DNA of 23,083 nt from an uncultured Dehalococcoidales bacterium. Its GTDB lineage: Bacteria; Chloroflexota; Dehalococcoidia; UBA1151; UBA1328. This document shows positions 16,148 through 23,083 of the stretch, one piece after another (positions within the stretch are counted from its first letter, which is position 1; each line of letters opens with the position of its first letter). The translations under genes and the position numbers were made by a program. The notes under the pieces were generated by a model, which was given only the letters and a program-made list of their open reading frames with translations, was not told where the DNA came from and did no database searches. The stretch lies in the NCBI GenBank assembly GCA_905614375.1, contig CAJQSP010000046.1, forward strand, positions 1 through 23,083, given 5' to 3'.

Positions 16148-17596
16148 ATGCACCGAGTTTCAAAGCTTTCTTTCCCACTTCGCCCAGCACTTGTACTATT
16201 AGTACTGCTGGCGATTGCCCTACTGGCAGCATGTACCCCTGACAATAACCAGTCGACGTTCGGCACAGCCGGACCCATAGCTGAAGCCCAAGCTGACTTA
16301 TTCAAGTTCATATTCTGGATCGCAGCGATAGTATTCGTTCTTGTTGAAGGCGCTATTATCTACATCGCCATTCGCTTCCGTAGGCGCTCCGACACCGACA
16401 AGCTACCGCACCAGACCCACGGTAACAACCGGCTCGAAATCACATGGACAATCCTTCCAGTTCTGATTCTTGCCGTAATAGCAGTACCGACTCTCACAGA
16501 CATCTGGGCACAGCAAAACACTGTTCCTGAAGATCTTGGTGAAGTCCTCAACGTAGAAGCCATCGGCCACCAGTGGTGGTTCGAATTTCGATATCCAAAC
16601 CACGAAGTCGTCACTTCAAACGAACTTCACATTCCAGTAAATCGACCTGTCGCATTCAAGCTTGAATCGCAGGACGTTATCCACAGCTTCTGGGTTCCAA
16701 AAATCGCCGGGAAGGTCGATATGGTTCCGCTAAATGACAACTTCATGTGGATGATTGGTGATGAGGTGGGCGAGTATTACGGTCAGTGTGCTGAGTTCTG
16801 CGGAATCGCCCACGCTCACATGCGCTTCCGAGTAATCGTTCACGAAGAAGCCGACTTCCAAGCTTGGATCAATGGCATGCACACAGCTGCCGACGCTCCA
16901 GTAGCTGGATCTTCTGAAGCAAGAGGAAAGAATCTTTTCGCAGCAAACTGTTCTTCTTGCCATACTAACGACTCGACCACAGCAGGTTCTTATGCCCGTG
17001 AGATCAGCTCGCAGCAGGCTCGGTGGAACGGATGGGTCTCAGACATTGAGAATTCAGGAATCGTTTCTGCTCCAAACCTAACCCATTTCGGAACCCACAA
17101 CACCATTGGTGCAGGACTGAAGGATCTGACTCAGGAATCACTTGAAGGCTGGATTATCGATCCTTCTTCAGTAAAGATCGGTACTCGAATGCAGAAGCAC
17201 GCTGCCGTTTATGATACTGCTGACGGCAAGGCGAATCTGACACCTGCTGAAGTATCTGACATTGCTACCTACCTTCTGTCACTCAAGCCCGGCACTGCAC
17301 CCGCAGGCGCTGTGATTGAGACCGGCGGAGCGGACGGCGCTGACATTTTCGCTACAAACTGCACAAGCTGTCACTCGACCAGCGATGACACCATTGTCGG
17401 CCCTGGCCTCGCCGGTATCGGGGAGCAGGCTGCTTTACGAGTAGCTGGCATGAGTGCTGACGATTACTTGGAGCAGTCCTTAAGAGAACCATCTGCCTAC
17501 GTGGTCGACGGATTCCCTGCTGTAATGCCTGAGTGGTCTCATCTTGGTGACGATTCCGTAGATGCACTCATTGACTATCTAACGACACTGAACTAA
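16148..17596 (+). CDS. coxB: caa3-type cytochrome c oxidase subunit II with two heme-c domains
   Basis: Receives electrons and passes them through CuA to subunit I. From the ATG at 16148 it has 482 residues. A lipoprotein signal ends in L-A-A-C with Cys29 as the lipidated residue. Two transmembrane helices (about 52-75 and 99-117) follow, then the cupredoxin domain. CuA ligands are H179, C214, E216, C218, H222 and M225, in HSFWVPKIAGK and GQCAEFCGIAHAHM; the WWFEFRYP aromatic patch for electron entry is also present. Unusually there are two C-terminal cytochrome c domains, with heme sites CSSCH (268-272) and CTSCH (405-409); likely axial methionines are M348 and M460. Most caa3 subunits II have a single heme-c domain. 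A longer frame reaches a TTG at 16085 but would spoil the signal peptide. It is first in the cox cluster; coxA begins 49 bases later. Confidence 0.95.
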   Translation: MHRVSKLSFPLRPALVLLVLLAIALLAACTPDNNQSTFGTAGPIAEAQADLFKFIFWIAAIVFVLVEGAIIYIAIRFRRRSDTDKLPHQTHGNNRLEITWTILPVLILAVIAVPTLTDIWAQQNTVPEDLGEVLNVEAIGHQWWFEFRYPNHEVVTSNELHIPVNRPVAFKLESQDVIHSFWVPKIAGKVDMVPLNDNFMWMIGDEVGEYYGQCAEFCGIAHAHMRFRVIVHEEADFQAWINGMHTAADAPVAGSSEARGKNLFAANCSSCHTNDSTTAGSYAREISSQQARWNGWVSDIENSGIVSAPNLTHFGTHNTIGAGLKDLTQESLEGWIIDPSSVKIGTRMQKHAAVYDTADGKANLTPAEVSDIATYLLSLKPGTAPAGAVIETGGADGADIFATNCTSCHSTSDDTIVGPGLAGIGEQAALRVAGMSADDYLEQSLREPSAYVVDGFPAVMPEWSHLGDDSVDALIDYLTTLN

Positions 17597-17645
17597 TAGA
17601 AATCACCTGTACGGACGGCATGTCTAGCAGCGGAGCCCACACATA

Positions 17646-19565
17646 GTGACAACAAAATCACTGACAATCCCACAACTGTTCCCAAGGCCTAAATCGTCCA
17701 CGGGGCTTTGGAGCTGGATCGGAACTGTCGATCACAAGAGGATCGGCACACTTTATGGCATCGTTTCATTTATATGGTTCATCATTGGTGGCCTGGAAGC
17801 GTTGATGATCCGAGGTCAACTAGCATCTGCTGAGAACGACCTCATTGGACCTGAGGCGTACAACCAACTGTTCACCATGCACGGGACGACGATGGTCTTC
17901 CTAGTAATCATGCCCCTGTCTGCAGCTTTCTTTAACTGGCTTATACCACTTCAGATCGGTGCCAGAGATGTAGCATTCCCTAGACTGAACGCTCTAAGCT
18001 TCTGGGTTTTCTTGTCCGGTTCACTGCTTATCAATTTTAGCTGGATAACCGGAAACGCCCCTAACGGCGGTTGGTTTGGATACGCCCCTAACTCAGGTAC
18101 GACTTTCAACCCTGGACTGGGAATGACCTACTGGGTAGTTGGATTGAACATTCTTGGTGTGGCGTCTATCGCAGCCGGTCTGAACTTCATCGTGACCATC
18201 CTGAACATGCGTGCTCCTGGTATGAGCATGTTCAAGGTCCCTGTCTTCACGTGGATGACTCTAATCACTTCGGTTCTAATTGTTCTTGCAATGCCGATTC
18301 TGGCGGTCGCAGGTATTCAGCTTATGACCGACCGTGTTTACGGCACTCACTTCTTCAACTCACTCGGTGGTGGTGACCCAGTAATGTGGCAGCACATTTT
18401 CTGGCTGTTTGGGCACCCAGAGGTGTACATACTGATTCTGCCTGCGATGGGTATCGTTTCCGAAGTGCTTCCGACATTCGCTCGAAAGCCACTTTTCGGT
18501 TACCCATTCGTAGTGTTCGCTGGTGCAGCTATCGCTTTCATGGGTTGGTTCGTATGGAGCCACCACATGTTCACCGTTGGACTGGGACCTGCAGCTAACA
18601 CTGCGTTCACGATATCGACGATGCTTATCGCAGTTCCAACCGGCGTGAAAATCTTCAACTGGCTCGGCACACTCTGGGGCGGAAATATCCGACTCAACAC
18701 GCCGATGCTGTTCTCGATCTCGTTTATAGCAATGTTCACTATCGGTGGCTTGAGTGGTGTCATACACGCCTCTCCTCCGACCGACGCACAGCAGCAAGAC
18801 ACTTACTTCGTTGTTGCTCACTTCCACTACGTACTCGTTGGTGGAGCACTTCTGGGTATCTTCAGCGGAATCTACTTCTGGTGGCCTAAATTCACCGGCT
18901 ACTTCCTCAATGAAAAACTCGGTATCGCCAATTGGGCACTAATGATGATCGGTTTCAACCTGCAGTTCGCTCCGATGCACTGGCTTGGAATGGACGGCAT
19001 GCCACGTCGTATATACACATACGCCGAGAATATGGGCTGGGAAGGTTCAAACCTTGCTGCTTCTCTCGGTGGAATGATTCTCGGGATCGGAATTCTTCTG
19101 TTCATCATCAACGTCTTCTACTCGAAGATGAACAAAGTGATGGCCGGAAATGATCCATGGGACGGTCGTACCCTCGAATGGGCAACGACTTCACCACCAC
19201 CAATACACGACTTCGACGAAATTCCTCAGGTCAAGTACCGTGATGATTTCTGGTTCCAGAAATACCCAGAAACCATTGCTGAGTACCACCACGACGAACA
19301 CGATCAGGCTGTTCCTTCGGGAGCACAGTTGGATGAAGTTGAAGAAGCTATACCAGTTGTTTCTGGTGGTTACGGCGGACACGACGATGACCATAGCGCC
19401 ATTCACCTTCCTGACATGTCGTACTACCCATTCATTCTGGCTCTCGGTATAACCGGGCTTGGTGCAGGGTTTCTCTCCAACAATGTAGTTATCGCAGTTG
19501 GTGCGGTAATCCTTATCTGGGGTCTCGTTGGGTGGGCTATGGAACCCGTCAACGACCCTGAATAA
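17646..19565 (+). CDS. coxA: Cytochrome c oxidase subunit I (A-type)
   Basis: The catalytic, proton-pumping subunit of the terminal oxidase. Heme a ligands are H79 (MHGTTM) and H394; heme a3 is held by H392 in VAHFHYV. CuB ligands are H257 (cross-linked to Y261) and H306/H307 in WSHHMFT. Proton pathway residues of the A1 type are present: D108 in GARDVAFPRLN (D-channel entry), E259 in GHPEVY, and K335 in PTGVKIFNW (K channel). At 639 residues it is about 100 longer than a plain subunit I. After twelve core helices comes a charged, histidine-rich linker (about 545-595, with YHHDEHD and GHDDDH) and then two added hydrophobic segments up to the C-terminus. The start is GTG at 17646, with GGAG about 12 bases upstream. 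coxC follows after 48 bases. Confidence 0.97.
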   Translation: MTTKSLTIPQLFPRPKSSTGLWSWIGTVDHKRIGTLYGIVSFIWFIIGGLEALMIRGQLASAENDLIGPEAYNQLFTMHGTTMVFLVIMPLSAAFFNWLIPLQIGARDVAFPRLNALSFWVFLSGSLLINFSWITGNAPNGGWFGYAPNSGTTFNPGLGMTYWVVGLNILGVASIAAGLNFIVTILNMRAPGMSMFKVPVFTWMTLITSVLIVLAMPILAVAGIQLMTDRVYGTHFFNSLGGGDPVMWQHIFWLFGHPEVYILILPAMGIVSEVLPTFARKPLFGYPFVVFAGAAIAFMGWFVWSHHMFTVGLGPAANTAFTISTMLIAVPTGVKIFNWLGTLWGGNIRLNTPMLFSISFIAMFTIGGLSGVIHASPPTDAQQQDTYFVVAHFHYVLVGGALLGIFSGIYFWWPKFTGYFLNEKLGIANWALMMIGFNLQFAPMHWLGMDGMPRRIYTYAENMGWEGSNLAASLGGMILGIGILLFIINVFYSKMNKVMAGNDPWDGRTLEWATTSPPPIHDFDEIPQVKYRDDFWFQKYPETIAEYHHDEHDQAVPSGAQLDEVEEAIPVVSGGYGGHDDDHSAIHLPDMSYYPFILALGITGLGAGFLSNNVVIAVGAVILIWGLVGWAMEPVNDPE

Positions 19566-19613
19566 GCAACGCTAATTATTTAGTTCACTTCCAACGTCAA
19601 GGAAAATACGAAC

Positions 19614-20264
19614 GTGACACAGGCCGCAGAAACAGAACACCACGAGCCAGTAGAAAATACTTCTACCGGCTTGAATAGCAGGAAGCTCATGATGTGGGCC
19701 TTTTTGGGTTCCGACGTGATGTTCTTCGGAGTATTCATCGCAACCTACCTCGTTTATCGAGGCAAGAGCCTAGTCGGACCATACCCTTCCGAGATTCTCG
19801 ACATACCGATCACGTCTGTTTCGACGTTCGTCCTGCTGATGAGTTCTCTTGCTATGGTTCTTGGTCTTCATTACGTAAAAGAAGGTCAGAAGAACAAGGC
19901 AACGCTTTGGATATTGGTTGTAGTAGTTCTGGGTGCCATATTCATGGGATTCCAGTTCTATGAATTCCGTATGTTCGTTCACGAAGGCCTAACGCCACGA
20001 ACTAATATTTTCGGAACCACTTTCTTCATCCTTACCGGTATCCATGGTGCTCACGTAACCATCGGTGTTATCTGGATGGCGTTCATGGCTTACGGATCGC
20101 ACGTAGGATCACTCAGATCAGATAACTCCCTCGACCTAGAAATCGCCGGTCTATACTGGCACTTCGTCGACATCGTGTGGATCGTGATCTTCACGGTTAT
20201 CTACCTGATTTCAGCTGCTGATGGACCGCCGCCCGGTGTCGGACCTACAATCATTCACGGATAG
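19614..20264 (+). CDS. coxC: Cytochrome c oxidase subunit III
   Basis: Structural subunit that stabilises subunit I and its proton uptake. At 216 residues it is the short, five-helix bacterial form, with helices near 25-48, 65-87, 95-117, 133-157 and 180-203. Family features include FLGSDVMFFGVFIATYLVYR in the first helix, the QFYEF turn at the end of the third helix, GIHGAHVTIG in the fourth helix, and YWHFVDIVWI in the last. The start is GTG at 19614, supported by AAGGA about ten bases upstream. It lies between coxA and coxD with short gaps, so co-transcription is expected. Confidence 0.95.
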   Translation: MTQAAETEHHEPVENTSTGLNSRKLMMWAFLGSDVMFFGVFIATYLVYRGKSLVGPYPSEILDIPITSVSTFVLLMSSLAMVLGLHYVKEGQKNKATLWILVVVVLGAIFMGFQFYEFRMFVHEGLTPRTNIFGTTFFILTGIHGAHVTIGVIWMAFMAYGSHVGSLRSDNSLDLEIAGLYWHFVDIVWIVIFTVIYLISAADGPPPGVGPTIIHG

Positions 20265-20281
20265 CCCGAGGCATAGCAAAC

Positions 20282-20725
20282 ATGGCCAATCTATGGAAAA
20301 AATTTACGCAGTACGACGGCAACGGCTGGTGGAATCTTCCTCACGGTCCTAGTAACGAAGTGAACCCTCCTTACGAAGGTCCAATTGGTGGCGCATGGTT
20401 CGGAAACCTATGGCGAACGCTAACGCACGGCAACGTGTCACACGCAGGCGTGGGCTTCTACTGGCTCGTTGGACTCGGTCTTGCGATCATCACCCTTCTT
20501 GAAGTTTGGCTGTTTACTGTCGTAGGACTCGGCGGATGGTACATCCCAATCCTGTTGTTTCTCTCAGTAGTCAAGTTCGTCGGAGTGGTCGCTTACTTCA
20601 TGCATCTCAGGTTCGATCACCCGATGTTTACGTACGTCTTCACAGCGGCAATGATTGGCGGGATACTAATATTCTCGATTCTTCTAGTTCTCACTGAGCA
20701 TGCACATACACCAGTTCTCTTCTAA
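20282..20725 (+). CDS. coxD: Cytochrome c oxidase subunit IV, prokaryotic type
   Basis: A 147-residue small membrane subunit of the oxidase. Residues 1-55 are cytoplasmic and rich in W, G and P. Three hydrophobic helices follow (about 58-80, 84-108 and 114-137). The middle one has the family signature G-L-G-x-W-Y-I-P followed by VKFVGVVAYFMHLRFDH, typical of the COX4_pro/CtaF family. It is probably needed for stability or assembly of the complex. GAGG ten bases upstream supports the ATG at 20282; the gap from coxC is only 17 bases. Confidence 0.9.
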   Translation: MANLWKKFTQYDGNGWWNLPHGPSNEVNPPYEGPIGGAWFGNLWRTLTHGNVSHAGVGFYWLVGLGLAIITLLEVWLFTVVGLGGWYIPILLFLSVVKFVGVVAYFMHLRFDHPMFTYVFTAAMIGGILIFSILLVLTEHAHTPVLF

Positions 20726-20861
20726 GGCGATGTATATTACTCACGAAGAATCTAACTCCAAAAAGCACAGCATGATAACCCGGGTTTGACGTTGAGTCGG
20801 CTCGTACAATCTTGATTTCGATCAACGGAACCAAACCACTCAACCGGGATGATTTGACGCC

Positions 20862-21749
20862 ATGAATGGCGCTTCAGAACCGAACCTCATCGACAGCTTT
20901 GGCGAATTCATATTCGCTTGGGACTTTTCGTCACCCCCGTCAGTTTTATTCCTGATGCTCGCAGCTGCTTACACAATTGGCACCATCCGCCTAGCTGTGC
21001 GTTCCGATACAAATGCCAGTTTTTGGTCGAAGGTCGGCACCAGCTACTTAGCATTCGGCCTATTGGCTTTCGCTTTGGCCGGACCGCTTGATTACTTCTC
21101 TGACGATCTTTTCGCGATGCACATGTCTCAGCACCTCGTCATTGCAATGTTCGCAGCGCCGTTGCTACTTGTCGGGCGTCCAATGGCTGCGTACATCTGG
21201 GCATTGCCTCGACCGCTTAGGATTGGCGCAGGATCGGCTCTCACAGGCGCAGGAATCATAGTCCGAGTCCTGACGATTCTCACTAGTCCCAAAATAGCGC
21301 TCCCGCTGTTCATTGGCACTTTGTATGGCTGGCACCTTCCATCCGCGTACAACAGCTCACTTGAGAACGAATGGGTACACCTCATCATGCACTTCACGAT
21401 GTTTTCGACTGCCGTGCTGTTCTGGTGGCCTATAGTTGGTCCTCCACCGATCCGCACACAGCTCAACTATCCACAACGCATCGTTTACCTGTTACTCGCA
21501 GTTACACCCACCGCATTGCTCGCAGCGATCATCACTCTAACCAAGTCAGTACTCTATGACTTCTATCTAGCTGCACCAGGACATTTCCACTGGTCGACTA
21601 CTGAAGATCAGCGAGTAGGTGGTCTACTAATGTGGATCCCGGGCAACTTCGTATACCTCGCAACGATGACAGTTCTATTCTTCAAATGGTTTGCAGAAGA
21701 AGAACGTAAAACGTCTCCCCTTCGTAGGCGCAATCCACCAGCGAAGTAG
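20862..21749 (+). CDS. ctaG: caa3 oxidase assembly factor CtaG
   Basis: A 295-residue integral membrane protein of the caa3_CtaG family, which is needed for formation of active caa3 oxidase, probably in copper delivery. Seven or eight helices are visible. The signature HMSQHLVIAMFAAPLLLVGRP lies near residues 86-106, WHLPSAYN near 159, and a conserved M-H-F-x-M near 174. The carboxyl tail is basic and cytoplasmic. This family is unrelated to the Cox11-type CtaG of proteobacteria. It lies 136 bases after coxD, so it may have its own promoter: TACAAT at 20805 is a candidate -10, but the nearest TTGACG is only 13 bases away. Position and family agree with a role in maturing the upstream oxidase. 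Confidence 0.94.
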   Translation: MNGASEPNLIDSFGEFIFAWDFSSPPSVLFLMLAAAYTIGTIRLAVRSDTNASFWSKVGTSYLAFGLLAFALAGPLDYFSDDLFAMHMSQHLVIAMFAAPLLLVGRPMAAYIWALPRPLRIGAGSALTGAGIIVRVLTILTSPKIALPLFIGTLYGWHLPSAYNSSLENEWVHLIMHFTMFSTAVLFWWPIVGPPPIRTQLNYPQRIVYLLLAVTPTALLAAIITLTKSVLYDFYLAAPGHFHWSTTEDQRVGGLLMWIPGNFVYLATMTVLFFKWFAEEERKTSPLRRRNPPAK

Positions 21750-21794
21750 CGATACACGTCCGCCTGTCATCGCGATGAGTAAGGCACGAACTAG

Positions 21795-21932
21795 GTGGCA
21801 ATCAGCAGGCTGAGCAACGCCGTTTTCGCTCCAGAACTCGACCGTCCGTCCAGCTTATATATCTGAAACTTTCAGTAGTACACCATTTGCATAGTATGAC
21901 TCATTGCCGTGCGATTTAACGTTGATTGCCAC
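21795..21932. repeat. Interrupted 12-bp inverted repeat downstream of ctaG
   Basis: GTGGCAATCAGC (21795-21806) and GTTGATTGCCAC (21921-21932) can pair fully with one G-T wobble across 114 bases. The core GGCAATCA occurs a third time, in direct orientation, at 21970-21977. The region lies between the convergent ctaG gene and the 161-residue hypothetical gene. I see no gene between the arms. It could be a long stem-loop at the transcript ends or a cluster of protein sites. Confidence 0.5.
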
Positions 21933-21993
21933 GTCATCAGATTCCTCGAAATAGCTTTCGCACTTCCAAGGCAATCAAACACAAAAAAGAAAC

Positions 21994-22479
21994 TTAAGAG
22001 GCGCTTCGGCTGCGCCGACGTCGGATAACGGCACGCTTGATAAAGTAGTCGTTCTCTTGATCCAACATTCGTCGAAGAGCGTCATCAGATAGATTCTTCA
22101 GGTAGATCACACTCGCCCAAGCTAGTGTTAGGCCCGACTGAATTTCGTCGAGTGTCATCGCCTTGTTCGTGTTCGCAAGCAAAAGCTTGAACACCGCCTC
22201 AGTGATAGGTGTACCCGGCAGAAGGAAGTCTGGCTCCTTTGAGCAGATGTTCGACATCACCTTCATGTACTCAGCAGGTGGGCCGAAGCCACCAGCAATC
22301 TTGCCATCGTCCATAACGGCTTTACCGCTCTTCGAAAGCCTTGAGTAGATAGCAAATTCAAATGATCGGCCTGAAGTCTCGAAAGCCTTCGTGTCGATCT
22401 GGTATCTTGGCTCTTCCTGTGGCTCCGGTTCTGGAGTTACTTCAGGTGTCTGCTCTGTTTGTTCTGTCTGGTTAGTCAT
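21994..22479 (-). CDS. Uncharacterised protein with acidic head and basic tail
   Basis: A 161-residue cytoplasmic protein I do not recognise. Residues 1-25 are disordered and acidic (TEQ and PEPEP runs). Residues 26-150 look like a folded, largely helical domain with conserved-looking pieces: FEFAIYSRLSKSGK, GFGPPAEYMKV, a helix around ITEAVFKLLLANTN, and a second helical pair TLDEIQSGLTLAWASVIYLK. The last ten residues are strongly basic (IRRRRSRS), suitable for binding nucleic acid or acidic membranes. There is no signal peptide, membrane helix or cysteine-based metal site. It starts with ATG at 22479, 47 bases after moeA in the same direction, so it is probably co-transcribed with it. A link to molybdenum cofactor metabolism is only positional. 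Confidence 0.7.
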   Translation of the reverse strand: MTNQTEQTEQTPEVTPEPEPQEEPRYQIDTKAFETSGRSFEFAIYSRLSKSGKAVMDDGKIAGGFGPPAEYMKVMSNICSKEPDFLLPGTPITEAVFKLLLANTNKAMTLDEIQSGLTLAWASVIYLKNLSDDALRRMLDQENDYFIKRAVIRRRRSRSAS

Positions 22480-22526
22480 GTCTTAATTGTGCGTGAAACG
22501 GCGCGTGAACGCACGGTCAAAAATGT

Positions 22527-23083
22527 TTAGAAAATATCGTCTGGCCAGTCGAGCATTTCGACTTTCGTAATTTCGCCTGCATCAATCATACCAATGTCAT
22601 CGGGGCAGATGGCTAATCCATTTGCAAGTGACATAGAACTCAGTACGCCTGAACTCTGATTTCCTGTTGATCTGGCCCTATAAACACCCGAAACGTCACG
22701 ATATACGTGAACTCTAGCGTACACGCGACGACCATCGTGATTTCGAATCGGATCGTCCATTATCGCCTCGACACTAGGCTTTTCGGCCTCGGGCTTGCCC
22801 ATCATGAGTCGAATTGCCGATCGTCCGAACTGCTCGAACGCTACCATCGCACTTACCGGATTACCCGGAAGACCCAAATGAGGAACCTTCGTTCCGTCCT
22901 TGCGATCGAGAACTCCAAATGCCAAAGGCTTTGCCGGGCGCATTCGTACCGACCACAAAGCTATCTCGCCTTTTGAAGAAAGCACATCTTTCACAACGTC
23001 GTAATCACCCTTCGAAACACCGGCGGAAGTCACGACCAAGTCGGCGTCCAATGCTTCTTCAAGAGCAGCCTCAAGTGATTCGA
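22527..23083 (-). CDS. moeA: Molybdopterin molybdenumtransferase, C-terminal part
   Basis: The 3' part (about 185 residues) of a gene whose 5' end lies beyond the window edge; the frame stays open to base 23083. MoeA inserts molybdate into adenylylated molybdopterin, the last common step of molybdenum cofactor synthesis. Visible signatures are LVVTSAGVSKGDYDVVKDVL (the molybdopterin-binding TSGGxSxGDYD loop, here with Ala in place of the first Gly of the pair), VRMRPAKPLAFG, and GLPGNPVSAMVAFEQF, followed by the small C-terminal beta domain ending in VEMLDWPDD. The catalytic aspartate and the substrate-binding K of the M-R-P-x-K-P motif are retained. The 161-residue hypothetical gene follows after 47 bases. 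Together with moaA and moaC earlier in the window it completes much of the pathway. Confidence 0.95.
   Translation of the reverse strand, partial: ESLEAALEEALDADLVVTSAGVSKGDYDVVKDVLSSKGEIALWSVRMRPAKPLAFGVLDRKDGTKVPHLGLPGNPVSAMVAFEQFGRSAIRLMMGKPEAEKPSVEAIMDDPIRNHDGRRVYARVHVYRDVSGVYRARSTGNQSSGVLSSMSLANGLAICPDDIGMIDAGEITKVEMLDWPDDIF

Noticed and set aside
20786..20810. Promoter of ctaG (TTGACG and TACAAT)
   Set aside because: The spacer is only 13 bases, too short for a sigma-70 promoter; the TACAAT alone is not enough to call.
1..23083. Mobile element, prophage or defence island
   Set aside because: No transposase, integrase, phage structural or nuclease-type defence gene was seen, and the tRNA genes show no duplicated 3' ends that would mark an attachment site.

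Overview
The window looks like a chromosomal segment of a free-living aerobic bacterium with roughly balanced base composition. The gene content fits a Chloroflexota lineage of the Dehalococcoidia/SAR202 kind: a caa3-type oxidase with a CtaG assembly factor, a DnaE with a complete PHP site and an extra C-terminal domain, and an MFS carrier opening with a YGWWIV motif. That placement is inferred from protein character, not proven. Several genes probably use GTG or TTG starts, ribosome-binding sites are mostly weak, and all five tRNA genes encode their CCA ends. I see no transposase, integrase, phage gene or CRISPR array.

Layout. (1) 211-1539 (+) is an MFS transporter. (2) 1591-6906 (-) is a four-gene unit: OmpR-type response regulator, sensor histidine kinase with almost no extracytoplasmic domain, a lipoprotein with a Pro/Thr stalk and an Ig-like domain, and a large exported protein built from about eight DUF5666-like beta modules plus a coiled coil. 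The last three genes overlap by ATGA. This is the least ordinary part of the window. (3) 6907-7229 is the divergent intergenic region before dnaE (7230-10970, +), which is followed by a small DUF2007-like protein. (4) 11307-12818 (-) holds an O6-methylguanine-DNA methyltransferase gene and, upstream of it, five tRNAs (transcribed Met, Val, Leu, Arg, Val) behind a recognisable promoter. (5) 12928-15939 (-) holds moaC, rnhA, moaA and rdgB. (6) 16148-21749 (+) is the terminal oxidase cluster coxB-coxA-coxC-coxD-ctaG. (7) 21994-23083 (-) holds an unrecognised 161-residue protein and the 3' part of moeA, cut by the window edge.

How the genes fit together. The cox genes encode a proton-pumping caa3-type cytochrome c oxidase whose subunit II carries its own two heme-c domains, together with the CtaG factor that helps assemble it. 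moaA and moaC make cyclic pyranopterin monophosphate and moeA inserts molybdate, so the molybdenum cofactor pathway is represented on both sides of the cox cluster. dnaE, rnhA, ogt and rdgB are replication, repair and nucleotide-sanitation genes. The two-component system is coupled to two predicted envelope proteins, which suggests an envelope-sensing or envelope-remodelling unit whose function I cannot name.
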